A stretch of 21,379 bases of DNA from JACQNR01 sp049515175. GTDB taxonomy: Bacteria; Acidobacteriota; Terriglobia; UBA7540. The stretch is taken from positions 1 to 21,379 of the forward strand of contig JBEKUI010000043.1 in NCBI GenBank assembly GCA_049515175.1. The letters are read 5' to 3'. How positions within the stretch are numbered: position 1 is the first letter of the stretch; each line of letters opens with the position of its first letter. Positions 14,990 through 21,379 of this stretch are shown here, in pieces. The notes below the pieces were generated by a model. The model was not told the origin of the DNA. It ran no database searches and saw nothing but the letters and a program-made list of their open reading frames with translations. The translations under genes were made by a program, and so were the position numbers.

Positions 14990-15475
14990 TCAAACGCCCG
15001 GTAGTGAGTCAATCGTCGCGTCCTTCGCCGTCGGCGGGCGGTTTTCCTTCGTCCAGCGGATGACACCAGTCTGGTCAGTGAAATAGCTGACCTGATCCTT
15101 TTGCCACTTGACGGGTCGAACGGTCAGAGTGTAAGCGGCGATTTTCCCGTCCTTCCCCTTGGCTCCCGGCTTGTAGCTGAAAAGGTAGTTCCCCCATTTG
15201 CCCTTCGCCAGTTCAATGGCCACCAAAGCGGCGTGGTCCGCCGAAGGCGCCGCGCCGGCAGGCCCTTCTCCCAGCGACAACAGATCGGGGCTGAACCCTT
15301 TTCCGTAGGTGGCGGCGTAGGTGACTTCCGCGGTATTGACCGTCCGCGTGGCGCCCAGAGCATTCCCTTCGTCCTCCGAGAGCGCGCTGGACTTCTGCTG
15401 TGCTGCGACACCGCCTGCCAGAAGAACGACGGCAAAGAATATGCCAAGCCTCACGAGGTGGTTAGTAGGATTCAT
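14990..15475 (-). CDS. Secreted protein with a type IV pilin-like globular domain
   Basis: Function unknown. The start is set at ATG 15475, with AGGAGGG 6 nt upstream; an in-frame TTG at 15481 lies in the spacer. The 161-aa product begins with an ordinary Sec signal (VRLGIFFAVVLLAGGVAA, cleavage likely before QQK). There is no prepilin G-F-x-x-x-E site. The mature part strongly resembles the globular region of acidobacterial pilins: ALGATRTVNTAEVTYAATYG, then SPDLLSLG, and near the end SYFTDQTGVIRWTKENRPP. It follows hpnE at 22 nt on the same strand, so the two are probably co-transcribed. It may be a soluble or surface pilin relative; polymerisation is not expected without the N-terminal helix. 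Confidence 0.8.
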   Translation of the reverse strand: MNPTNHLVRLGIFFAVVLLAGGVAAQQKSSALSEDEGNALGATRTVNTAEVTYAATYGKGFSPDLLSLGEGPAGAAPSADHAALVAIELAKGKWGNYLFSYKPGAKGKDGKIAAYTLTVRPVKWQKDQVSYFTDQTGVIRWTKENRPPTAKDATIDSLPGV

Positions 15476-15497
15476 AATCAACCCTCCTCAGATAAGT

Positions 15498-16829
15498 TCA
15501 ATCCTTTCGCGAAATCTCTTGCGCGGCAGTGTAACCGCTCTGGACCGCGCCTTCAATCGTGGCGGGGAGGCCCGTGGCCGTCCAATCGCCCGCGAGGTAG
15601 AGACCGCGAACTGGACTCTTCGTTGGAGGCCGCAACTCGTCCACACCCACGCACGGCGAGAACGTTGCGAACCGCTCTTTGATGACGAGCGAGTGGAGAA
15701 CTTCCGCTGCGCGGCTCTCCGGAAACAGCTCAGCGAGATCCTGCCTTGCCAGCGCAAGCAGTTCCTCTTTGGAACGCGTGATGTGCGCGTGCGCGCCGCT
15801 GAGCACAAGGGAATAGCAGTGATCTTCTCCGCCCGTAATCTTGCCGCGATTGAAGAGCCACTGGATCGTGGTTCCGCGTAAGCCCACGAAGTCCAATTCC
15901 GTGATAGCTCGTTCGAACCAAAAGGTGATCGAAATAATGGGTCCAGGGCGGAGTGACAAAATGTCCGTAAAGTACGCCTCCGCGCGCAATAACTCCCCAG
16001 GCACTATCGGGACAAATTCATACCACGGCACGGCGCTGATGACCGTTTCCGCCTCCACGGTGCTGCCATCGGCCAGGCGCACGCCCCGGCAAGCGCCGTC
16101 TGCGACGACCAGGCCCGCGACGCTGCGGCTGAACTCGACCCGCCCGCCACGCGCCGTGATGTAGTCGCGCGCCGCGTCGGTGTAGCAATCGCTCAAGCCC
16201 CTGCTCGGTACGGCGAGGCACGAATCGGCCGCCGAAGTGAAGAGCGCCAATCGCAGCACGCGCGCGAAGATTGCCGCCGAGGCGCGTCGCGGGTCTTCGT
16301 TGAGCGCCGCAATCGAGATCAAATCCCAGAAGCCGCGCCGGAGTCTTTCCGACTGCCCCAGCCGCGTGAGCCACTCTTCCACGGTCAGTTGCGCCAACCC
16401 GTCGCCTTCCGACGGCCCCTTCTCCACCGCGCGGCCCAGCCGCAGAATCTCCCGCTTCTCGCGCCAGCTGAAGCTGTCCGAGCGCGCCACGCCCACGAGC
16501 AAGTGCCAGGGTGAAGGCAGGTGGGGGCAATCGAGCGTGGTCAGCTTCCCGGGCGCCTCCAGGAATTGCATCTTCAGGCGCGGTTGCATCGCCAGGCGGT
16601 CCAGCGTGCCAATCTCCTTGAGGAAGCGCAGCGTCGCGTGGTAGCAGCCCATCAGCAGGTGCTGGCCGTTATCGACCACCGAACCCGTCGGCTCGTGAAC
16701 GAACGAGCGCGCGCGCCCGCCCAGGTGCGGCTTCTGTTCCAGCAGACGCACACGCCGCCCCGCGCCCGCCAGCGCCACTCCCGCCGCCAGCCCCGCGAAA
16801 CCGCCACCGATAATGAGAACTTCACCCAT
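15498..16829 (-). CDS. hpnE: Hydroxysqualene dehydroxylase, squalene-associated FAD-dependent amine-oxidase family
   Basis: Flavoprotein that reduces hydroxysqualene to squalene, the third step of the HpnC/D/E route for hopanoid precursors. The start is set at ATG 16829, giving 443 aa that begin MGEVLIIGGGFAGLAAGVAL (dinucleotide-binding motif). RRVRLLEQKPHLGGRARSF follows. The C-terminal FAD motif is visible as GLYLAGDWTATGLPATIEGAVQSG. HpnE-type features include SVVDNGQHLLMGCYHATLRF and DLISIAALNEDPRRASA. An 11-residue upstream extension (KSKIQDRKSQ) is open but is encoded by heptad repeats and is probably untranslated. No Shine-Dalgarno is seen. Its partners hpnD and hpnC lie upstream on the same strand, separated by a 3-kb segment. 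Confidence 0.93.
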   Translation of the reverse strand: MGEVLIIGGGFAGLAAGVALAGAGRRVRLLEQKPHLGGRARSFVHEPTGSVVDNGQHLLMGCYHATLRFLKEIGTLDRLAMQPRLKMQFLEAPGKLTTLDCPHLPSPWHLLVGVARSDSFSWREKREILRLGRAVEKGPSEGDGLAQLTVEEWLTRLGQSERLRRGFWDLISIAALNEDPRRASAAIFARVLRLALFTSAADSCLAVPSRGLSDCYTDAARDYITARGGRVEFSRSVAGLVVADGACRGVRLADGSTVEAETVISAVPWYEFVPIVPGELLRAEAYFTDILSLRPGPIISITFWFERAITELDFVGLRGTTIQWLFNRGKITGGEDHCYSLVLSGAHAHITRSKEELLALARQDLAELFPESRAAEVLHSLVIKERFATFSPCVGVDELRPPTKSPVRGLYLAGDWTATGLPATIEGAVQSGYTAAQEISRKD

Positions 16830-16830
16830 T

Positions 16831-16968
16831 TGGGATTTTCGATCTTGGATTTTGGATTTCAAATTTCAAATCTTCGTACTTGATATTGGATTTCAGATTG
16901 CCGATCTCAGATTGGCATTTTAGAGGTTCGATTGAGGAATTGAAATCTCAGATTTTCGATTTTGGATT
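16831..16968. repeat. Heptad-repeat tract (TTGGATT / TCAGATT family) at the hpnE start
   Basis: Successive 7-nt units include TGGGATT, TTCGATC, TTGGATT (twice), TCAAATT, TCAAATC, TTGGATT and TCAGATT (twice). After a less regular stretch come TCAGATT, TTCGATT and TTGGATT. There are occasional 1-nt phase slips. The tract begins 1 nt upstream of the hpnE ATG. The sub-segment 16841-16860 is a 19/20 inverted match to 19857-19876 beside hpnD. Confidence 0.85.
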
Positions 16969-17263
16969 GACCGGCAGCGCTACCCGCTCCATCCAGTCAT
17001 TCCCGCGTAAGGTTGTCACCCCCGCGCAGGCGGCGGGAATCCACTGCATTCGGCGTCATCGCACACATTGCCAAGAGCGCGATGTATGCGCCACCTGCGG
17101 AACAGCGCTCATTCCGACCGCAGATCAGGTTTCTCGCGTATGGCGGGTAGCCACTTCCTCCGACATCTCCAAGAGCCTGGAATGGAACTCACCGGCCAGG
17201 AGCATCGTACATCAACGGTAGAGCCCCGCAAGGCAAAACCGGGAGGCGGATCGCGATGTCCTC
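16969..17263. other. Gene-free spacer upstream of the 554-aa protein, with a GTCATTCCCGCG-type repeat
   Basis: No gene is supported here. At 16996-17044 lies a degenerate element, GTCATTCCCGCG...GTCACCCCCGCGCAGG...CGGCGGGAATCCA. Its ends ATTCCCG/CGGGAAT are complementary, a form common among dispersed intergenic repeats in bacteria. GGGAGG (17241-17246) is the only ribosome-binding-like site before the 17264 gene. No clear promoter is seen. Confidence 0.5.
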
Positions 17264-18928
17264 ATGATCAAGGCAACCACATTCAAACCGACGACGCACG
17301 GCACGCTGAGGTGGATCGCGGCCGTTGTGACTGGTGTGATGTTAATCACTGGACTGGCAGTAGGTCTTTCTGTCCGCTCGACCATCAAAGCTATTCCCCA
17401 GCTGTTCAAGCGCAATGCGGAACTGAAAGCGCGAGGCTACTACATGGGTGAGTTCGAGTTTAAGATGGTCGCTATCCAGTACTATCTCAACGAAGGCAGC
17501 TACACAAAGGCCTACATCACGCTCCGGCGCATCCGCAACGAGATGGAGACCACCCAGGGGCTCGCCAAGATGCCCGATGGGGCTTCCCCCGAGCAGCAGA
17601 TGCGCTTCCTGCTGGAACGGCAGGATCCCGCCACAGGCGCATTCATGGATCCCCGCTACCCGTTCTTCACCTACTTTGCTCCTACCCAGAACGTGGTCAA
17701 CGCCCTTCACGGACTGGCCCAGCAAACAGGCCAGCCCCTGAAGCTCAACTACCCCCTCCGCTTCCTGGATCAAATCCGAGAACCGGAGCGGCTTCGGGCG
17801 TACCTGGATTCGCTGCTCTACCTCAAGGAGCCCTGGGCGAGGATGGGGGGCGGCCCGGGACCCTACGGGCCGGGCGCTTCCGAGTTGGCGTATTTCGATG
17901 AGATGGAACGCCTTGGACTCTACCAGTTTTGCGACGAATGGAAGGACGCCCTTCGACAATGGTTCTCCGAGACGCAGGATCCGGCCACAGGCTTCTGGGG
18001 CTACCGCGTTGGCCACCCCGGCAACTGGCGGCAGAAAATGGACGTGAATTCCACTTACCACATCCTTCATCTCGTGCTGGATAAGCGGGGCGAGAACCAG
18101 AGCCAGAAGTATCCGCTCCATCACGCTGGAGCGCTGGCCCGGAACCTATTGAGGTTGCTGGACGACCCCCTGCCGAACGACGCGTCGAAGCAGCACGGCT
18201 GGAGCCTGGTCCAGGCGCAGGGTGCCCGGATGATGCCCCTCCTATGGGGCCATCTGTCCGAGTCCGAAAAAGAACAGGCCCGCAGGGCAATAGTGACCTA
18301 TCTGACCTTGCGCTACCGACACTTCTTCCGCTCGGCGGAGGGCGGGTTCAGCCTTTACAGCGCCGCCACAGGCAGCGATTTGGACGGCACCGCCAACGCG
18401 TTGGGGTTGCTTCGGGGAACCGGATCCATGCCGGGCACCTGGGAGCGGGACCGGCTCTGGGGAAAGGCCCTCGCCGCGGTCCCTCCACTGGTTCGCAGGG
18501 AGGTACAGCGCTGGGAGCAGGCAGGCCCGCCGACTGCGACGGAAGCCAACTCGCTTAGGGTATACAAGGGCGCCCCTCCGACCGGGGACGCTTATGATGA
18601 CGCCAACCTGGTACAGATCGTCTACACGGGGAATTCTCCTGTGCTGGATGTGATGGACCTGCGCCAGCACGTCGCAGGGTTTATCGATGCGAGCCAACAG
18701 GCATTCGGCAACTGGGTGTCAAAGGAGAGCCTACGGGAACAGCCGCTTGACCTTCGCCGGGAGGTCAGAGCCATCCCAGTCTCGCGCAATGGCTTGGACT
18801 TGGCGCGGATCGGCAGGGACCATCCTGGCGCCCGTAGGTTCTATGTGATTGGCTACGACGTTTTCCAGGTGCCCGTCTTCAGGGTGGAGTTTGTCTTGGC
18901 CAGAACCCTGTCGCCCATCCGCAAGTAA
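17264..18928 (+). CDS. Membrane-anchored alpha/alpha-toroid protein with terpene-cyclase-like repeats, function unknown
   Basis: Not firmly recognised. The 554-aa product has one N-terminal membrane helix (~16-38, IAAVVTGVMLITGLAVGL) and a large, probably extracytoplasmic helical domain. Three internal repeats share a pattern: an aromatic-rich helix end, a D/E-x(2-3)-G-[FW] turn and a second helix. They are LLERQDPATGAFMDP...TQNVVNALHGL (~116-151), FSETQDPATGFWGYR...DVNSTYHILHL (~234-270) and FFRSAEGGFSLYS...DLDGTANALGLLRG (~354-385). The turns resemble QW motifs of squalene/terpene cyclases, and DLDGTANALGLL (372-383) resembles DxDDTA with the last Asp replaced by Gly. A glycan-active alpha/alpha barrel is an alternative. 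It is opposite in strand to the hpn genes around it. The ATG at 17264 overlaps a tiny MSS-stop frame starting at 17256, nearer to GGGAGG. Confidence 0.8.
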   Translation: MIKATTFKPTTHGTLRWIAAVVTGVMLITGLAVGLSVRSTIKAIPQLFKRNAELKARGYYMGEFEFKMVAIQYYLNEGSYTKAYITLRRIRNEMETTQGLAKMPDGASPEQQMRFLLERQDPATGAFMDPRYPFFTYFAPTQNVVNALHGLAQQTGQPLKLNYPLRFLDQIREPERLRAYLDSLLYLKEPWARMGGGPGPYGPGASELAYFDEMERLGLYQFCDEWKDALRQWFSETQDPATGFWGYRVGHPGNWRQKMDVNSTYHILHLVLDKRGENQSQKYPLHHAGALARNLLRLLDDPLPNDASKQHGWSLVQAQGARMMPLLWGHLSESEKEQARRAIVTYLTLRYRHFFRSAEGGFSLYSAATGSDLDGTANALGLLRGTGSMPGTWERDRLWGKALAAVPPLVRREVQRWEQAGPPTATEANSLRVYKGAPPTGDAYDDANLVQIVYTGNSPVLDVMDLRQHVAGFIDASQQAFGNWVSKESLREQPLDLRREVRAIPVSRNGLDLARIGRDHPGARRFYVIGYDVFQVPVFRVEFVLARTLSPIRK

Positions 18929-18996
18929 TCCACATGGCCGCATTGTCGGCCACTCGGAAACTATCCCAGCGCCTTGCGGCTCTGTGAGGCCGGTGG

Positions 18997-19023
18997 CGCA
19001 GACATCGTTTGGTGATGTCTGCG
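18997..19023. terminator. Strong stem-loop after the 554-aa gene
   Basis: Perfect 10-bp inverted repeat CGCAGACATC / GATGTCTGCG with a 7-nt loop, 68 nt after the stop of the plus-strand gene and before the convergent beta-barrel gene. It lacks a T-tract, so it may act as a bidirectional barrier or RNA end-protecting structure. Confidence 0.5.
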
Positions 19024-19074
19024 ATTCAGGCAGGCCGTTTGCGCCAGTGATGCTGCGCGTCCGCCACCTTGTAC

Positions 19075-19093
19075 CGCAGAGTTGCGCTCTGCG
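19075..19093 (-). terminator. Stem-loop just after the beta-barrel gene
   Basis: Perfect 7-bp inverted repeat CGCAGAG / CTCTGCG with a 5-nt loop, 11 nt downstream of the stop of the minus-strand outer-membrane gene. It lacks a T-tract. Confidence 0.45.
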
Positions 19094-19104
19094 TCAGCCC
19101 GGGA

Positions 19105-19671
19105 TCAGAAATGGAACGCGATGCCGGCGGCCACGCGAACGTGCGTGTGATGATCTGGAGAGAGATTAGCGTGGAGATAATCCACCTGGATGGGGCGAAC
19201 CCAAATGGGCCCGGCCAGCTTAAAGTCAACGCCTCCACCCGCTGCCGTGGCGAACGTGGTGCCGAAGTTAACCAGAGGCGGGGGGCAGCTGGTAAGGGAG
19301 CAAGGTATTCCCGAGAAAAACACACTATTAGTGCCGTGGACCGCGCCCACCAGGACGTGCGCAAAGGGGACCACGTGCTTGATTCCTGGCACGGAAATCT
19401 GCGGGCCGAACAGGACGGAAGTCTGGTTCTCCTTCACTCCCGACGGGGACCCGTACTGCTGGCTCACATCCGCCACCATGCCGAGCCAGGATGCGGGCTT
19501 CAACTCCACCGAAGCGTCCCAGCCATTAAGATTGAAACTCGCGCCGCCATTGGGTTGCTGGGCGCGCACCAGGGTATAGCCTCCAAATAGTGTGGCTTTG
19601 GGGATGATTTGCGCAGAGGCAGCCCATGGAAAACTCGCAATCACGATAAGAGCACACAACAGCTTGGTCAT
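19105..19671 (-). CDS. Small outer-membrane beta-barrel protein
   Basis: Predicted 188-aa exported barrel protein. The ATG at 19671 has AAGG upstream at ~9 nt. The signal peptide is MTKLLCALIVIASFPWAASA. The mature part opens with KATLFGGYTLVRAQQPNG and has alternating strands such as WDASVELKPASWLGMVADVS and GGGVDFKLAGPIWVRPIQVD. It ends in a terminal Phe (RVAAGIAFHF), the usual outer-membrane insertion signal. This matches small OmpA-barrel-like or OmpW-like surface proteins common in acidobacteria. A longer frame opens upstream to 20103, but it runs antisense-free into the hpnD coding region and the signal peptide fixes the real start. It lies between hpnD and hpnE in the same orientation. 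Ligand unknown. Confidence 0.82.
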   Translation of the reverse strand: MTKLLCALIVIASFPWAASAQIIPKATLFGGYTLVRAQQPNGGASFNLNGWDASVELKPASWLGMVADVSQQYGSPSGVKENQTSVLFGPQISVPGIKHVVPFAHVLVGAVHGTNSVFFSGIPCSLTSCPPPLVNFGTTFATAAGGGVDFKLAGPIWVRPIQVDYLHANLSPDHHTHVRVAAGIAFHF

Positions 19672-19842
19672 GTCACACCACCTTCTGCGAGTATGATGCT
19701 CCGCCGACAGAATAGGTTGGGAGGCACGGAACTTTGGGAGAAAGCAAGGTAGCGCAGAGTTGGTTTGTAATCCGTCAGCCGACGGACGGCTTTTGGTTCG
19801 CGGGTGGTGCATACATGGCGTGTTGTGCCATGTGTGCGGGGT

Positions 19843-19877
19843 TAAATCCAAAATCCGAAATCCAAAATCCAAAATCG
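19843..19877. repeat. Heptanucleotide repeat AAAATCC x5 abutting the hpnD stop codon
   Basis: Units TAAATCC, AAAATCC, GAAATCC, AAAATCC and AAAATCG are in exact 7-nt register and end one base before the hpnD TAG (19878-19880). It is the inverted counterpart of the TTGGATT tract at the hpnE start. Confidence 0.92.
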
Positions 19878-20723
19878 CTACCGGTGCCATTCGCGGCCCA
19901 GATACACCGACAGCGCCGTCCAGAACTTGAGCGGCCGCGAGATGCGCACGCGCTCGCCGAAGACATTGTAGCGCCGCGCGCGGATGCGGCCGAGCACGCG
20001 CCAGTAGATCGCCCCCATGATTTCGGCGGAGATCATCGAGCGCCGATCTTCGGGCGCCAGGGCCGCCCGCGCCTGGTCGAAGAAGCTGCGCGCGCGATCG
20101 CACTCAAACTGCATCAGCTCGATGAAGGGATCGGAGTAACGGCCCTCCAGGATTTCCGCCGGCCGCACGCCGAAGCGCTGCAAATCCTCGTCCGGAAGAT
20201 ACAGTCGCCCACGCCGCGCGTCGCTTTCGAGGTCGCGCAGAATATTGACCATTTGCAGCGCCTTGCCCAGATTCACCGCGTAGTCGCGCGCGCTGGGATT
20301 CCGATAGCCGAAGATTTCAATCGAGATCAGCCCAATCGTCGAAGCCACGCGGTAGCAATAAAGCGAGAGTTCGTCGAAGGTCGCGTAGCGAGTCCCGGCC
20401 AAGTCCATCTCCAGGCCGAGAATCAGGTCTTCAAACGGCTGGCGGGGAATTTTGAAACGTTGAATGCTCTCCGCCAGCGCCGCGAGTTCCGGCGTCGCGC
20501 CGCGCCCCGCAAAGCACTCGTCGAGCGCGCCGCGATAATCCGCAATGGCCTTGGCGGCCTCTTCGCGCGTCAAATTCCCGTCAGTGATGTCATCGCCGCG
20601 CCGCGCGAAGTGATAGATGGCCTCAATCGCCCGGCGCTTTTCGGCCGGCAGAAACACGAACGAGTAATAGAAATTCGTGGCGGTGGAGGTTGTGAAGTGG
20701 CGATTTGGGGTTTGAATGCCCAT
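19878..20723 (-). CDS. hpnD: Presqualene diphosphate synthase
   Basis: Trans-isoprenyl diphosphate synthase that joins two farnesyl diphosphates to presqualene diphosphate, the first step of the HpnD/C/E squalene route. The squalene/phytoene synthase family fold is clear: SNFYYSF-like TNFYYSFVFLP (~17-26), the first Asp-rich motif DDITD (44-48), and YCYRVASTIGLISIEIFGY (~122-140). The second Asp-rich motif is NILRDLESDARRGRLYLPDEDL with DxxxD at 164-168. Length 281 aa is normal. The ATG at 20723 has no clear Shine-Dalgarno. It lies 172 nt downstream of hpnC, separated by dispersed repeats. Phytoene synthase is the alternative within the family; the hpnC and hpnE neighbours favour HpnD. Confidence 0.92.
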   Translation of the reverse strand: MGIQTPNRHFTTSTATNFYYSFVFLPAEKRRAIEAIYHFARRGDDITDGNLTREEAAKAIADYRGALDECFAGRGATPELAALAESIQRFKIPRQPFEDLILGLEMDLAGTRYATFDELSLYCYRVASTIGLISIEIFGYRNPSARDYAVNLGKALQMVNILRDLESDARRGRLYLPDEDLQRFGVRPAEILEGRYSDPFIELMQFECDRARSFFDQARAALAPEDRRSMISAEIMGAIYWRVLGRIRARRYNVFGERVRISRPLKFWTALSVYLGREWHR

Positions 20724-20762
20724 ACCGTCTTGCCCGCGGTGTTAGGGCGCGGTCCGCAAAGC

Positions 20763-20906
20763 TGTCATTTTGGGCCCATTCGCTACGCTCAGGGCGACAT
20801 GGCAAATACATGTCATTCTGAGCGAAGCGCGCACTTTGCGCGGAGCGAAGAATCCCGGTATTTCACAAACTAACTACCGAGACCCTTCGCTGCGCTCAGG
20901 GTGACA
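20763..20906. repeat. Three copies of a TGTCAYYCTGAGCG-type dispersed repeat between hpnC and hpnD
   Basis: Copy 1 (20763-20799) and copy 3 (20881-20906) share TTCGCT[AG]CGCTCAGGG[CT]GACA, 19 of 21 identical. Copy 2 (20811-~20858) begins TGTCATTCTGAGCGAAGCG and is in the opposite orientation. Copy 2 also holds a 6-bp hairpin (CGCGCA/TGCGCG). Similar TGTCATTCTGAGCG-AGCGAAGAATC sequences are widespread in acidobacterial and chloroflexal intergenic DNA (general knowledge). Copy 3 overlaps the end of hpnC. Confidence 0.88.
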
Positions 20907-21379
20907 GATTTCCTGACGGCTTCCTCGCTTTGAAATACAGCCGCACAAAATCCCATTTGCCGAGCTTCGGGCGGTGGCGGAAGACATCGTACTTCGCCGC
21001 TTCAATTTTCTTCAGGATCGTCGTCCCGCCCAGCCAAGTCAGGCGCAACTCGCGGCGCAACTCCGGGCGAACGCGCTCCGGCAGCGCTCTTCCCTTCTCG
21101 AACAGTTCCCAGGTCCGCGCCACTTCCAAAGCCATCAACTGCACAAAGCGCTCGTCCACGCGCTGGGCGCGCAAATCGTCGAGCGTGTAGCCGAACCGCG
21201 CCATATCGTCGAGGGGCAGATAAATCCGGTCGCGCGAGAGGTCAATCGCCACGTCCTGCCAGAAATTCGCCAGTTGCAGCGCCGTGCAAATTGAATCCGA
21301 AAGCGCGAAGAGTTCGTCATCGCGGTGGCCGAAGAGTTCGAGCACCAGCCGCCCCACGGGATTCGCCGAGCAGGTGCAG
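20896..21379 (-). CDS. hpnC: Hydroxysqualene synthase (N-terminal part outside the window)
   Basis: Converts presqualene diphosphate to hydroxysqualene, between HpnD and HpnE. The frame stays open to the window edge (CTCSANPVGRLVLELFG), so the true start and the first Asp-rich motif are not visible. About 160 C-terminal residues are seen. They include the second Asp-rich motif QLANFWQDVAIDLSRDRIYL (DxxxD within), YTLDDLRAQRVDERFVQLMA and a C-terminal KKIEAAKYDVFRHRPKLGKWD. SANPVGRL and NFWQDV are typical of HpnC rather than HpnD. The last residues (LSP) and the TGA stop lie inside a dispersed repeat. Confidence 0.9.
   Translation of the reverse strand, partial: CTCSANPVGRLVLELFGHRDDELFALSDSICTALQLANFWQDVAIDLSRDRIYLPLDDMARFGYTLDDLRAQRVDERFVQLMALEVARTWELFEKGRALPERVRPELRRELRLTWLGGTTILKKIEAAKYDVFRHRPKLGKWDFVRLYFKARKPSGNLSP

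Noticed and set aside
16831..16968. Possible CRISPR array
   Set aside because: Units are 7 nt with no spacers; no cas gene is present in the window.
14955..17106. ATGCGCCAC shared between 14957-14965 and 17087-17095 with similar flanks
   Set aside because: The match is short and imperfect, and no clear common element boundary could be drawn.
16880..17221. Plus-strand frame of 113 codons, possible small gene
   Set aside because: Its sequence is made of heptad repeats and the GTCATTCCCGCG-type repeat; no start signal and no domain.
19105..20103. Extended N-terminus for the beta-barrel protein
   Set aside because: The extension overlaps hpnD and crosses the AAAATCC repeat; a clean signal peptide begins at 19671.

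Overview
The window is about 21.4 kb of high-GC bacterial chromosome with densely packed genes. It most likely comes from an Acidobacteriota genome or MAG. Pointers to that phylum are the acidobacterial-style pilin globular domain at 14990-15475, the many 7-nt-phased intergenic tracts, the rpiB-glyA pair, and a complete hpnC/D/E squalene route. The phylum call is an inference from gene content and style. No rRNA, tRNA, CRISPR array, transposase or phage gene was seen.

Region 1 (1-11.4 kb, all minus strand, read right to left): a housekeeping and envelope block. It runs proS, a small membrane protein, a bifunctional class A penicillin-binding protein, a TPR lipo/periplasmic-type protein, nfeD, a slipin (SPFH), a SPOR-domain protein, lnt and prfB. 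Gaps are mostly short. prfB carries the classical programmed +1 frameshift and is cut by the window edge at its GGQ motif. A candidate promoter with an operator-like palindrome lies upstream of proS.

Region 2 (11.5-14.9 kb): a secreted SnoaL/DUF4440-like protein on the minus strand diverges from rpiB-glyA on the plus strand. A 1-Cys peroxiredoxin follows with its own sigma70-like promoter, whose spacer contains a small perfect hairpin.

Region 3 (14.9-21.4 kb): a hopanoid-precursor locus. hpnC (partial) and hpnD are followed 3 kb later by hpnE on the same strand. Together these convert farnesyl diphosphate to squalene through presqualene diphosphate and hydroxysqualene. hpnE is followed at 22 nt by a pilin-like domain that carries a Sec signal peptide instead of a prepilin leader. 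The 3-kb segment between hpnD and hpnE holds an opposite-strand, membrane-anchored protein with terpene-cyclase-like alpha/alpha repeats and a DLDG motif, plus a small outer-membrane beta-barrel protein. The segment is bracketed by near-identical 20-bp inverted repeats belonging to the heptad-repeat family.

A second theme is repetitive DNA. Tracts with 7-nt periodicity (AGGAGTC, NTTTGCC, CTGNNAN, TTGGATT/AAAATCC) sit right at gene edges. They supply part of the Lnt C-terminus and abut the hpnE start and the hpnD stop. A separate element (TGTCAYYCTGAGCG-type, three copies) supplies the hpnC stop codon.
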